Shown: piece by piece, positions 7,540 through 16,429 of the stretch
How the letters are laid out: the number at the start of each line of letters is the position of its first letter
Numbering within the stretch: the first letter of the stretch is position 1
From: Burkholderiaceae bacterium
Lineage (GTDB): Bacteria; Pseudomonadota; Gammaproteobacteria; Burkholderiales; Burkholderiaceae_C
Reading direction: 5' to 3'
Length of the DNA stretch: 64,000 nucleotides
NCBI GenBank assembly: GCA_913776825.1
Contig: CAJYPV010000026.1
Coordinates: 1 to 64,000, forward strand
Made by a program: the position numbers and the translations under genes
The notes under the pieces: generated by a model
What the model was told of the DNA's origin: nothing
Seen by the model: the letters and a program-made list of their open reading frames with translations, nothing else
Databases searched by the model: none

Positions 7540-8130
7540 ATGGCCAACCACCGCGCCATCGCCGCCGTCAGCACCGCCCTCGCGGGCCTGATCCGCGACC
7601 GCTATCCCCGCGACGATTTCGGCGCCGGCCTGGAGGTGAAGCTCTACCAGATGCGCGACTTCGAATCGCCGATGCAGGACGGCTTCTCGGTCTGTCTCTA
7701 TCGCGTCGCCATCAATGGCGCGGTCCGCAACCTCAGCCTGCGCCGCTCGCCCGACGGCCGCCGCTATCGCCCGTCCCTGCCGCTGGACCTGCATTACCTG
7801 GTCACCCCCTGGGCCCAGGACGCCGAGATGCAGCACCGCATGCTGGGCTGGGTGATGCGGCTGATGGAGGATGTCGGCTCCCTGTCCGCCGGCCACCTCA
7901 ACCACTATCTCAGCGAGACCGACACCTTCGCGCCCAACGAGGCGCTGGATCTGATCTGCGATCCGCTGTCGCTGAGCGACTACCTGACGCTGTGGGACCG
8001 TTTGCAGCCCCGCTTGCCGGCCTCCGCGACCTACACCCTGCGCATGGTGTTCATCGACTCGGATGTCGAGGTGGGCGAGGGCGCGGCCGTGCAGCACCGT
8101 CGCTTCGATGTGCGTGAGGTGCTGGCATGA
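7540..8130 (+). CDS. DUF4255 family tail-terminator/cap protein (Pvc16/Afp16-like)
   Basis: This 196-aa protein has the DUF4255 layout: an N-terminal helix (RAIAAVSTALAGLIRDRY), a central strand block with the SLPLDLHYLVTPWA motif typical of the family, and MQHRMLGWVMRLMED. In PVC and Afp this protein caps the tube and sheath and sets the particle end. Here it is near the front of the operon, whereas in the PVC/Afp clusters it is last. The stop overlaps the next start (ATGA at 8127-8130), implying translational coupling. Confidence 0.88.
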   Translation: MANHRAIAAVSTALAGLIRDRYPRDDFGAGLEVKLYQMRDFESPMQDGFSVCLYRVAINGAVRNLSLRRSPDGRRYRPSLPLDLHYLVTPWAQDAEMQHRMLGWVMRLMEDVGSLSAGHLNHYLSETDTFAPNEALDLICDPLSLSDYLTLWDRLQPRLPASATYTLRMVFIDSDVEVGEGAAVQHRRFDVREVLA

Positions 8131-9065
8131 CCGTCCAGCTGCGCCCGATGGACGACCTGTCCCGCCACGCCGCCATCGGCGTGCGCTTCTGGGATGTGGC
8201 CCGGCAGACCGCGCAGGTGGACGACCTGCAGGTGGAGGTCTACGCCCGCGCCAACCCGCGCCGCCGCAAGCCGATGCGGCCCAATCTCAGTCAGGTCTAT
8301 GTCGGTCACGCCGTGCCCGGCCTGCATGATTTCGAGCACGCCGACCTGCAGCCCCCCGCCCTGTGGGCCAGCGCCGAAGCCGCATTGCGGGCCTGCCGGG
8401 TGGAGGTCCGCGATCCTCGTGGCCGTTTCCTGCCGCTGGCGTTCGATGTGGATCTGCCCGCACCGGGCCTGATCAGTTTCCAGGCGCCATGGTGGTCGCC
8501 GCCGCAGCCGATCGTGCTGCCCGGCACGCCCGGTTCTCCGCCGCAGCTGATGCTGGAGCGCATCCCCTTGTTCTCGTCCGTCAGCCGGGGCGTGCCCGAT
8601 GCGTCGGCGGTGGTGTACGCGCAGATGCGGCACACCCACACCCATCGTCCCGCCGCCTGGGCGCTGCTGGGCGTGCGCATCGATGGCCGCCGCTGCGGTC
8701 TCGGCCTCGCGGATGCAGAGGGCCGCGTGGCGACGATGTTTCCTTATCCCGAGCCGCCGCGCCGCGCGCTGACCTCGCCGCCCGAAGCCCGCAGCGACTT
8801 CAGCTGGCCCGTGTCGCTGGAGGTGTTCTGGTCCGAGCCCGCCACCGCATCCCCCTCATCGTCGCCGTCACCGATGTCGACCGCTGTGCCCGAGATCCCC
8901 GACCTCGCGCAGTTGCTCGCCCAGCTCGACACGCCGGGCACGGTGGATGACCTGATCGCCTCGCCGTCAGCCACCCGCCGACTCGATTACCGCGTGCCGT
9001 TGACCGCCCGCACCCTGGGTGCGGTGTCGGAGGAATCGTCCTGGTTGTCCGTGTCCCCGGGCTGA
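8127..9065 (+). CDS. eCIS-cluster protein of unknown function, 312 aa
   Basis: I do not recognise a named domain. The N-terminal 200 residues look beta-rich: RCGLGLADAEGRVATMFPYPEPP resembles a carboxypeptidase-regulatory-like strand pattern, and CRVEVRDPRGRFLPLAF suggests a similar fold. The last 100 residues contain a Ser/Pro linker and a helical tail. It overlaps the DUF4255 gene by four bases and precedes sheath 1 by 87 bases, so it belongs to the particle assembly block and may be a cap- or sheath-associated protein. No signal peptide or membrane span is seen. Confidence 0.7.
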   Translation: MTVQLRPMDDLSRHAAIGVRFWDVARQTAQVDDLQVEVYARANPRRRKPMRPNLSQVYVGHAVPGLHDFEHADLQPPALWASAEAALRACRVEVRDPRGRFLPLAFDVDLPAPGLISFQAPWWSPPQPIVLPGTPGSPPQLMLERIPLFSSVSRGVPDASAVVYAQMRHTHTHRPAAWALLGVRIDGRRCGLGLADAEGRVATMFPYPEPPRRALTSPPEARSDFSWPVSLEVFWSEPATASPSSSPSPMSTAVPEIPDLAQLLAQLDTPGTVDDLIASPSATRRLDYRVPLTARTLGAVSEESSWLSVSPG

Positions 9066-9152
9066 AGGCCCGACCGAGTTCGCGTTCAACGTCCCGTTCC
9101 TGTTCTCGCTCCCGTTCCTGTTCTCACCCGTCCCCGTCGCAGGAGAACCGAT

Positions 9153-11075
9153 ATGCCCGAGTACCTCGCCCCAGGCGTCTTCGTCGAAGAGGTGTCGTTC
9201 CGCTCCAAGTCCATCGAGGGCGTGAGCACGACCACCACCGGTTTCGTCGGGCCGGCCCGCTACGGTCCGCTGGACCTGGAGCCCGAGCTCATCACCAGCC
9301 TGGTCGAGTTCGAGCGCACCTACGGTGGCCGCGAGAAGCTGGGCTATGCCGATGCCGGCGAGATCGACAACTACCTCTGGCATGCGGTGCGCGCCTTCTT
9401 CGAGGAAGGCGGCAAGCGGCTCTATATCAGCCGCGTGTTCACCCCGACGAATCCCGACGAGCCCGGGTCCGGCCATGCCCGCGGGGCGCTGCCCGGCAGC
9501 CCGGCGCCCTTGGCCGTGTTCGCCCGCTTCCCGGGCGCGGCCGGTGATGCGCGGGTGACCTTCACCTTCAAGGTCAGCCAGAACGTGCTCGTCACCGACG
9601 GCGCCGTGCCCGGCGTCCGCTCGCTGGTGAACCGTGATGTGGTGTGGATCCGCGCGGCGGGTGCCAGCGGCTCGCCACCGCCTTCGCCCGGCGTGGCCGA
9701 TGGCTACTACCTCGCGCTGCAGGACCCGGCCCACGACACCTGGGTGTTCTCGTCCTCGGACGACGACATCGACACCGCCGAGGTCCAGCTCGCCCAGCTC
9801 ACGCCGGGTGCCTATGAGCTGCGCATCATCACGGTCACCGTGACGGTGGCGCCGCTGTCCGGCAGCCAGGTGCCGTTCACCTCGCCCGATCTGCCGCTGG
9901 ACCCGGACCATGAGCGCGCCGGCAGCCCGGATGGCCTGTTCGACTATTTCTCCGAATCGCCTGCCAGCCTGGCCCGCGCCCGCACGCTGCCCATCGTCTT
10001 CCGGGCCGACGACGTGGCCGGCTTCAACACCGGCGTGGACGTGCTGCAGACCTTCTTCGATGCCGCCCCCGCCGTGTTGCCGGCGCCGAGTCTGCAAGAG
10101 GCCTTGGAGGATGACGACAGCACGCCCGCCCAACGCAGCGTCTGGCTGGTGATGACCGGTGGCGACGACGGCAACCGTCCGGAAGCCGATGAGTACGCCG
10201 GCCTCACCACGCCGGACGATCGCAAGACCGGGCTGGTCGCGTTCGAGGACCTGGAGGACATCTCCATCGTCGCCGCGCCCGGCTCCACCTTCGGTTATGA
10301 AGACCCCGGCTACGGCCCGACGGCCCGCACCATCGTGCGTGCGCTGATCCGGCATGCGGAGCGCATGAAGTACCGCATCGCGGTGATCGACAGCGGCGAC
10401 GACCAGGCCATCAGCGAGGTCCGCGCCATGCGCGCCCAGCTCGATTCCACCTACGGGGCGCTCTATTACCCCTGGATCCGCGTGCTGGACCCGCTCACCC
10501 AGCGCGAGATCCATGTGCCGCCCTCGGGCTTCGTCGCCGGCATCTATGCCCGCAACGATGTGAACCGGGCGGTCTACAAGGCGCCGGCGAACGAGGTCGT
10601 CAACCTGGCGCTGGGCTTCGAACGCTTCCTCAACAAATCCCAGCAGGAAGTGCTGAACCCCGAAGGCATCAACTGCTTCCGCTACTTTGAAGGCCGCGGC
10701 ATGCGGCTGTGGGGCGCCCGCACCATCAGCTCCGATCCGGAATGGAAGTACGTCAACCTGCGCCGCTACTTCGCCTATGTGGAGCGCTCGATCGACAAGG
10801 GCACCCAGTGGGCCGTCTTCGAGCCCAACGGCGAGAAGCTCTGGGCCAATGTGCGCCGCACCGTCGAGGACTTCCTCCTCAACGAGTGGCAGAACGGCGC
10901 GCTGCTCGGCGACAAGCCCGACAAAGCCTTCTTCGTGAAATGCGATCGATCGACCATGTCCCAGAACGACCTGGACAACGGCCGACTGATCTGCCTGGTC
11001 GGCCTGGCCCCGCTGCGGCCTGCCGAGTTCGTCATCTTCCGCATCGGCCAGTGGACGGCTGATCGCAAAGTCTGA
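9153..11075 (+). CDS. Contractile tail sheath protein 1
   Basis: This 640-aa protein begins PEYLAPGVFVEEV, the classical sheath N-terminus, followed by a GFVGPARYGP segment. Its C-terminal third has the sheath signature seen in PVC/Afp and phage sheaths: EWKYVNLRRYFAYVERSI, QWAVFEPNGEKLW and a final DLDNGRLICLVGLAPLRPAEF block ending in a beta strand. It should polymerise around the inner tube and contract to drive injection. The ribosome site AGGAGAA lies just upstream of ATG 9153. It is longer than the usual Pvc2-4 proteins (about 350-450 aa), with an insertion near residues 100-330 that probably decorates the outer surface. Tube 1 follows after 11 bases. Confidence 0.95.
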   Translation: MPEYLAPGVFVEEVSFRSKSIEGVSTTTTGFVGPARYGPLDLEPELITSLVEFERTYGGREKLGYADAGEIDNYLWHAVRAFFEEGGKRLYISRVFTPTNPDEPGSGHARGALPGSPAPLAVFARFPGAAGDARVTFTFKVSQNVLVTDGAVPGVRSLVNRDVVWIRAAGASGSPPPSPGVADGYYLALQDPAHDTWVFSSSDDDIDTAEVQLAQLTPGAYELRIITVTVTVAPLSGSQVPFTSPDLPLDPDHERAGSPDGLFDYFSESPASLARARTLPIVFRADDVAGFNTGVDVLQTFFDAAPAVLPAPSLQEALEDDDSTPAQRSVWLVMTGGDDGNRPEADEYAGLTTPDDRKTGLVAFEDLEDISIVAAPGSTFGYEDPGYGPTARTIVRALIRHAERMKYRIAVIDSGDDQAISEVRAMRAQLDSTYGALYYPWIRVLDPLTQREIHVPPSGFVAGIYARNDVNRAVYKAPANEVVNLALGFERFLNKSQQEVLNPEGINCFRYFEGRGMRLWGARTISSDPEWKYVNLRRYFAYVERSIDKGTQWAVFEPNGEKLWANVRRTVEDFLLNEWQNGALLGDKPDKAFFVKCDRSTMSQNDLDNGRLICLVGLAPLRPAEFVIFRIGQWTADRKV

Positions 11076-11086
11076 GGGAGCCCGCC

Positions 11087-11539
11087 ATGGCCGAGTTGCG
11101 TGACCGACCTTATGTGCAATTCAACTTCCTCGTCGACCTGGGCGACGGCAACACCGAGGGCCCGCAGGCCGGCTTTCAGGAGCTGAGCGGCATCGGCATG
11201 GAAGTGACCGTCTCCGAATACCGGACCGGCAATGCCCGCGAGAACGCGGTGATGAAGATCACCGGCATGAACAAATCGACCGACGTCACCATGAAGCGCG
11301 GCGTCATCGGCTCGCTCAATCTCTACCGCTGGCTCGACCAGATCCGCAACGGCGATCAGAACGCGATGCGGACCGTCACCGTGCAGCTCCAGAACGAGGA
11401 CCACACCCAGATCGTGCAGACCTGGAAGCTGCTGCGGGCCCGCATCATCAAGCACACCAGCGGTCCCTTCAATGCCAAGGGCACCGATGTGGCGATGGAA
11501 GAGCTGGTGCTCGCCTACGAGCGGCTGGAAATGGAGTGA
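11087..11539 (+). CDS. Inner tube protein 1 (gp19/Hcp-like)
   Basis: This 150-aa protein shows the T4 gp19/Pvc1 tube pattern: RPYVQFNFLVDLG near the start, FQELSGIGMEVTVSEYR, a TLKRG-like turn (DVTMKRGVIGS), and a final VAMEELVLAYERLEME strand. Such proteins form hexameric rings stacked into the tube through which cargo passes. It follows sheath 1 with GAGGGAG as ribosome site and precedes sheath 2 by four bases, so stoichiometric co-expression is likely. Confidence 0.95.
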   Translation: MAELRDRPYVQFNFLVDLGDGNTEGPQAGFQELSGIGMEVTVSEYRTGNARENAVMKITGMNKSTDVTMKRGVIGSLNLYRWLDQIRNGDQNAMRTVTVQLQNEDHTQIVQTWKLLRARIIKHTSGPFNAKGTDVAMEELVLAYERLEME

Positions 11540-11543
11540 GGCC

Positions 11544-14500
11544 GTGGACGCCACCTTGATCGCCCCCAGCCGGCGCTTGCCCGGCCTTCGCGTCGATGTC
11601 TCTCCGCGTCCGGCGGTGGAGGCCTTGCCGCGCATGGATGTGGCCGTGCTGGTCGGCTTCGCCGCCACCGGGCCGCTGCATCAGCCGGTGGCGATCGACA
11701 GCGTGGCCCAGTTCGCCGCCATCTTCGGCCCCGATGCGCCGCTGGCCTGGGATGCCCAGCGCGGTGAACGCGTCACCGCCTACCTGGGCCCCGCCGTGCG
11801 CGCCTTCTTCGCCAATGGCGGCCAGCGTTGCTGGGTCCAGCGCGTGGCCCGCAGCGCCGCGTTGGCCGCCGCGCTCGGCGAGGACCCGCAAGGCGATGAC
11901 GTCGCCCGCGCCAACACCTTCGCCATGCCCGGGCTGCTGTCGCTGGATGCGAGCGGAAGGCTCAGCGCCGCGCGCGCTGCGGCGCGCTGTGAGGGCAGCT
12001 GGTCCGATGCGCTTCGCCTCAGCACCGCCGTCAGCGCGATGGGCGTCGGCCTGCAGGACTTCGCGCCCGTCAGCGGCGCCGGCATCGGACCGAATCGATT
12101 CGACTTCCGTTCCCGCGTGCTGCTGCGGGTGGGTGAGCTGCTGCAGATCGGCAGTCGCGACGCGGTCTGCGCTTACGGCGTCGTCGAGTCGGTGCAGATG
12201 GCGCCGGCGCTCGGCGGGCTGCAGCAGGTGCGGATGCGGCTGCTCGCTGCCTTCGAGCGCCTCCCGGCCGCGTCCGACGCCGCCGGTGCGTCGCCCCCCA
12301 TCGGCCCGGTGATGCCGGGATCGCCCGGATCGTCGGGATGGGCGGACATCGTCGGCTTCGGGTCCTCCATCGCCGCCACCTGGTGGCCACTGCCGACCAG
12401 CAGCGCGGCAACGCCTGGCCCCACGCCACCCTCGCTCACCCGCCTGCGGTTCGACGCGCCATTGACCACGAGACTCGATGTCGGCCACTGGGTGCGCTGG
12501 CACGACGGCAGCGCGGTGGTCTGGCAACGCATCGACCGTCTGCAGCGGCAGCCCGCACTGACCGGCAGCCCGGTCGCGCTCTCCAGCACCTTGATGAACG
12601 CGGAGAGCGTCGGACCCGCCTGGCGCGAGCTGGGCACCGACCAGCCGCCGGCCTTGATCGGTGCCACCCAGGCGATGCGCCTGGACGCCGCCCTGCGCAT
12701 CGGCGCGGGTCCGCAAACCGCGAGTCTGTCGGGCGTCGGACTGACACCGTCTCACCCCGCGCCGTTCTGGGCGCTTCGCTCGGACGCCGAGGCCTACCGG
12801 CCCCGCGAGCCGCGAGATGACCGCTCGACCATGACCTCCGACGGTGGCGCTACGGCGGCAGGCGCGACGGCGGACGCCGCCATCGAACTCCCGCGCTTTC
12901 CGCTCGCGCCGCTGCCCGAGCCCACGCCGCTCGCCTGGCTGCCCTTGGGGGTCGAGCCCCTGTTCGGCCCCGCCATCGGACCGCTGCCGCAGACGGCCGG
13001 TCCGCTGCAGCGCGACGGCCTGTCGCGCTTCGGCGCGGAGCTGTTCATCGATCCCGACTTGGCGGACGACGGCGCCGCCACGCTGGTGCTCCATGCGGAC
13101 GACATTCGCCTCATGCGGCGCCAGCCCCGTCCGCTGATGGGCCTGCATGCGGCGCTGTCGATCGGCGCGGGCGGCCTGTTCAACGAAGCCAGCCTGATGG
13201 CGATCCCGGATGCGGTGCACCTCGGCTGGTCGCCCCGACGCGATCCACCGCCCGCGCCATCGCGCCCGGAACCGCCGCAGGCGCCCAGCAGCTGGACCCA
13301 TCATCGCGGCGCCTGCGGGCACGCCGCTGTTGACGTCGCTCCCGAATCCTCGACATCGACATCGACATCAACATCAACATCCACGGCGAGAGCAAGCGCA
13401 GCAGGGCCGTCGGACCCACGCGCCGGCCCGGACTTCGGCGTCTTCCTGGACTGCCGCACCCGCGTCGTCGCCGCCCCGTGGCTGGATGGCCCGGATGAGC
13501 CGGTGCCTCCCGGCACCTACGGGCTCACCTGGAGCGACAGCGAACCCGGCGCGACCTATGTGCTGATGGAAGCGACCACGCCGGACTTCTCCGATGCCCG
13601 CGAGGTCTACCGCGGGCCCGACACCGCCTTCAGCGTGCTGACCGATCGCGACGGCGTGCTGCGCTATCAGGTGTTTGCCCGGCGGGACGATGAGCGCAGC
13701 GAAGGCTCGAACGCCGTCACCGTGATCGTGCGCGGCGATGACTGGGTGCAGCATCCGCCCTCGGTCGCGGAGTCGCTGCATGAAGCGGACTGGCTGCGCA
13801 TTCAGCGCGCTGCCTTGCGACTGGCGCTGGCGGGCGGTGACCTGTTCGTCGCGCTGTCGATGCCGCGCCACTTCCGCACCGCCCAGGCCCTGCGCCATGC
13901 CGCGCGGCTGCGCAGCGTGCGGCAGCCGCCGGCAGGCGGCGATCCGCAGGCCTTCGGCTTCGATGAGGCCCGCGCGCTGTCCTATGGCGCGCTCTACTTC
14001 CCGTGGCTGCAGTCGTCCCTGCGCGATGTGGGCGATGTGGACCATGCCGCGTCCACCGCCCAGGCCGGCGCGCACGCGCCGTCACCGCGCACCGGCGGGT
14101 CCGGCAGTTCGAGCGTCGTCGGCAACGGCAACATGACCCCCACGGCCGCAGCACCAGGCCGCGCCGCATTGGACCGCGTCGGTGGTCACAGCGTGCCGCC
14201 GGATGGGGTGGCGCTGGGCGTGCTGGCCGCCCGCGCCTGGGAGCGCGGCGCCTGGATCGCGCCGGCGAATCAGGTGCTGCAGGATGTGGTGGCGCTCACG
14301 CCGCGGGTGCCAGATCTTGATCGGCAGGCGCTGCAGGAGGGCCAGCTCAATCTGCTGCGTCACGATCCGCGCGGCTTCCTGGTGCTCTCGGCCGACACGC
14401 TGTCCCTCGAGACCGACCTGCGACCGATCCAGGTGCGGCGGCTGCTCACCCTGCTGCGCCGATTGGCGCTGCGTCGTGGCATGTCCTGGGTGTTCGAGCC

Positions 14501-14762
14501 CAACGGACCGGCGCTGCATCGGTCGGTGCGTCGCGGCTTCGACACCTTGATGAACGACCTGTTCCGCCGTGGCGCCTTTGCCGGTGCGACGCCGTCCCAG
14601 TCCTTCCGCGTCGTCACCGACGACACGGTCAACACGCCGCAGGACCGCGACGGCGGCCGGCTCATCGTCGAACTGCGGGTGGCGCCGGCCCGGCCGATGC
14701 GCTTCATCACCGTGCGCCTGTCCCAAAGCGGCGAGCGCCTGAGCGTGGCGGAGGAACTGTGA
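11544..14762 (+). CDS. Giant contractile sheath protein 2 with inserted FN3-like domain
   Basis: I start this 1072-aa protein at GTG 11544, four bases past the tube stop, because VDATLIAPSRRLPGLRVDVS begins the sheath fold; the frame is open further upstream but overlaps the tube gene. N-terminal sheath elements (ALPRMDVAVLVGFAATGPL; VRAFFANGGQRCWVQRV) and C-terminal ones (GMSWVFEPNGPALHRSVRRGF; DGGRLIVELRVAPARPMRF) are clear. Between them lies more than 600 residues not found in ordinary sheaths, including a low-complexity Ser-Thr run (about residue 601) and a fibronectin-III-like block (about 650-730, GLTWSDSEPGATYVLMEATT to SNAVTVIV). This is probably a minor sheath at the particle base or a decorated layer. 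It overlaps the next start (ATGA). Confidence 0.88.
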   Translation: MDATLIAPSRRLPGLRVDVSPRPAVEALPRMDVAVLVGFAATGPLHQPVAIDSVAQFAAIFGPDAPLAWDAQRGERVTAYLGPAVRAFFANGGQRCWVQRVARSAALAAALGEDPQGDDVARANTFAMPGLLSLDASGRLSAARAAARCEGSWSDALRLSTAVSAMGVGLQDFAPVSGAGIGPNRFDFRSRVLLRVGELLQIGSRDAVCAYGVVESVQMAPALGGLQQVRMRLLAAFERLPAASDAAGASPPIGPVMPGSPGSSGWADIVGFGSSIAATWWPLPTSSAATPGPTPPSLTRLRFDAPLTTRLDVGHWVRWHDGSAVVWQRIDRLQRQPALTGSPVALSSTLMNAESVGPAWRELGTDQPPALIGATQAMRLDAALRIGAGPQTASLSGVGLTPSHPAPFWALRSDAEAYRPREPRDDRSTMTSDGGATAAGATADAAIELPRFPLAPLPEPTPLAWLPLGVEPLFGPAIGPLPQTAGPLQRDGLSRFGAELFIDPDLADDGAATLVLHADDIRLMRRQPRPLMGLHAALSIGAGGLFNEASLMAIPDAVHLGWSPRRDPPPAPSRPEPPQAPSSWTHHRGACGHAAVDVAPESSTSTSTSTSTSTARASAAGPSDPRAGPDFGVFLDCRTRVVAAPWLDGPDEPVPPGTYGLTWSDSEPGATYVLMEATTPDFSDAREVYRGPDTAFSVLTDRDGVLRYQVFARRDDERSEGSNAVTVIVRGDDWVQHPPSVAESLHEADWLRIQRAALRLALAGGDLFVALSMPRHFRTAQALRHAARLRSVRQPPAGGDPQAFGFDEARALSYGALYFPWLQSSLRDVGDVDHAASTAQAGAHAPSPRTGGSGSSSVVGNGNMTPTAAAPGRAALDRVGGHSVPPDGVALGVLAARAWERGAWIAPANQVLQDVVALTPRVPDLDRQALQEGQLNLLRHDPRGFLVLSADTLSLETDLRPIQVRRLLTLLRRLALRRGMSWVFEPNGPALHRSVRRGFDTLMNDLFRRGAFAGATPSQSFRVVTDDTVNTPQDRDGGRLIVELRVAPARPMRFITVRLSQSGERLSVAEEL
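13350..13384 (+). repeat. TCGACA/TCAACA hexanucleotide repeat inside sheath 2
   Basis: About five tandem hexamers (three TCGACA-type, two TCAACA-type) encode a Ser-Thr run in the surface-insert region of sheath 2. Hexamer length keeps the frame, so copy-number change would alter linker length only. Confidence 0.75.
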
Positions 14763-15220
14763 TGAGCGCCGTGCAGCCCTTCACCGCCTTCAACTTCGCC
14801 GTCGAGATCAACCGTGGCGAGGACGCCCGCCCGCTGGTCGGCGCGGCGTTTTCCGAATGCGACGGCCTGGAAATGACGATGGAGGTCAAGACGCTGCGCG
14901 AAGGCGGCGCCAACGACCGCCAGATCCGGCTCAACGGCCCCGCCTCCTTCGGCCAGCTCACGCTCAAGCGCGGCATGACGGCCAACTTCGATCTCTGGCA
15001 CTGGTTCCAGGACAGCCTGAATGACCCGCGCCTGCGGGCCGAGGCGGAGGTGGTGCTGTATGCCGCCGATGGACAGACAGTCTGCGCCAGTTTCCAGCTC
15101 TCGCGCTGCGTGCCGATCAAGCTCAAGGCACCGGCGCTGAATGCGCGCGACGGCCAGATCGCGGTCGAGGAATTGCAGGTCGCCTACGAGACGCTGCGCT
15201 TCAACGGAGAACAGCCATGA
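14762..15220 (+). CDS. Inner tube protein 2 (gp19-like)
   Basis: This 152-aa tube paralogue starts at ATG 14762 within an ATGA overlap with the sheath 2 stop. It keeps the fold pattern FTAFNFAVEIN, AFSECDGLEMTMEVKTLREGG, LTLKRGMT, and the final QIAVEELQVAYETLRF. In PVC/Afp the second tube protein (Pvc5-like) forms the first ring between the spike/hub and the main tube. Its place directly before the LysM hub gene fits that role. It overlaps the next gene by four bases. Confidence 0.93.
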   Translation: MSAVQPFTAFNFAVEINRGEDARPLVGAAFSECDGLEMTMEVKTLREGGANDRQIRLNGPASFGQLTLKRGMTANFDLWHWFQDSLNDPRLRAEAEVVLYAADGQTVCASFQLSRCVPIKLKAPALNARDGQIAVEELQVAYETLRFNGEQP

Positions 15221-16050
15221 CCGCGCTCACCCGCGCCCGTCTGATCGAGCTGGATGCCGGCTTCAAGCAGGAGAAGCCGGGCGGCGTGCGCGTCGAGGTC
15301 CAGTTCAATCCCGAGACCCTCAAGCTCACCTTCGCCAACGAGATCAAGCAGCCCGACGGCGGCGATCAGAAGGCCGGCAACAACGGCCGACAGTTCGTCG
15401 GCGCGGGCACCACCAAGCTGGCGCTGCAGCTCTGGTTCGATGTCACCGCGATGGAGAAGAACGCCGTCGACGACGTGCGCCGGCTGACCACGAAGGTCAT
15501 CCACTTCATGACGCCCCAGGACTCGGACGAGGACCCCACCAAGAAGGTGCCGCCGGGCGTGCGCTTCCAGTGGGGCACCTTCCTGTTCGACGGCATGGTC
15601 GAGAGCCTGGAGGAATCGCTAGAGTTCTTCTCGCCCGACGGCAAGCCGCTGCGGGCCAGCATCAGCCTGACGCTGTCGCAGCAAAAGATCCTCGAAGCGC
15701 AATTCAAGGGCACGGGCCGCGTGCCGGTGCGGCCGGGTCACGCGCCGCCCGGCCATGCACCGCTCAAGGCCGCGATGCAGGGCGATTCGCTGCAAAGCCT
15801 CGCCGGCCGGCTCAACAAGGGCGACTGGCAAAGCATCGCCGCCGCGAACGGCATCGAGGACCCGCTGCGCATGGCGCCCGGTCAGTTGGTGAATCTGCAG
15901 GCCTCGGTAGGCGGCGCGAGCGCGTCGGCCAATGGGTCCTTCGGCGCGGCGGCCGGTGGGATGAGCAGCGCGGGTCGCGGCGGCGTCAGCGTCAGCGGTG
16001 GCCTCAATGCCTCGCTGGGCGGCGCCAGCGGCACGCTGTCGATCGGATGA
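15217..16050 (+). CDS. LysM-containing tube/hub connector (Pvc7-like)
   Basis: This 277-aa protein has an N-terminal gp53-like part (VRVEVQFNPETLKLTFANEI, then GAGTTKLALQLWFDVT), typical of eCIS proteins that join tube to baseplate. A LysM-like module follows at about residues 190-230 (MQGDSLQSLAGRLNKGDWQSIAAANGIEDP). The tail is low-complexity Gly/Ser/Ala. LysM in tail proteins is a structural clamp rather than an exported wall binder here, since no signal peptide exists. It overlaps tube 2 by four bases, so translation is coupled. Confidence 0.9.
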   Translation: MTALTRARLIELDAGFKQEKPGGVRVEVQFNPETLKLTFANEIKQPDGGDQKAGNNGRQFVGAGTTKLALQLWFDVTAMEKNAVDDVRRLTTKVIHFMTPQDSDEDPTKKVPPGVRFQWGTFLFDGMVESLEESLEFFSPDGKPLRASISLTLSQQKILEAQFKGTGRVPVRPGHAPPGHAPLKAAMQGDSLQSLAGRLNKGDWQSIAAANGIEDPLRMAPGQLVNLQASVGGASASANGSFGAAAGGMSSAGRGGVSVSGGLNASLGGASGTLSIG

Positions 16051-16207
16051 ACACGGCCATGGCGACCGTCAAGTGGATCGCGACGGACGCCGGACCCGTG
16101 GCCGACACGGTCGGTGCGACGGACCGCGCCATGGACGCCTGGACCGCCATGGCAGCTTTTGAACCGAACCACGCGCGCCGGTCGGCGTGCGTTTTGAGGA
16201 GAGTGAG

Positions 16208-16396
16208 ATGGGATCGGTCGTCATCAATGATTTCGAGGTGGTGCGTGAGGCGCGGACCGCGTCCGCCGGCGAGGCGGCCAATGACCGAGATGGGGCCGGG
16301 GCTGGCGCGGCCGTCGCGCAGCCGCTGCAGCCTCAGGCATTGAAGGAGGCGCTGCAGGTCCTGCATCAGCAGTCGCTGCGCGTGTGGGCCCATTGA
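16208..16396 (+). CDS. Small eCIS baseplate-region protein, 62 aa
   Basis: ATG 16208 is preceded by GAGGAGAG, a good ribosome site, and gives MGSVVINDFEVV as N-terminus and a helical end (ALKEALQVLHQQSLRVWAH). Its place between the LysM protein and the gp27-like gene matches the small protein gene (Pvc6-like) found beside the LysM gene in other eCIS clusters. Sequence is too short for a firm family call. A competing in-frame run from the preceding gap, starting near 16047 in another frame, looks less protein-like. Confidence 0.65.
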   Translation: MGSVVINDFEVVREARTASAGEAANDRDGAGAGAAVAQPLQPQALKEALQVLHQQSLRVWAH

Positions 16397-16429
16397 GGGC
16401 CGATGGTTCCAGAGACCCAGGAGCGCGTC

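Noticed and set aside
8967..10514. 515-codon open frame on the minus strand
   Set aside because: It is the antisense of sheath 1, which has unmistakable sheath motifs.
16047..16343. Alternative gene between LysM and gp27-like genes in another frame
   Set aside because: The translated end is Arg-rich without pattern and has a worse ribosome site than the 62-aa frame starting at 16208.
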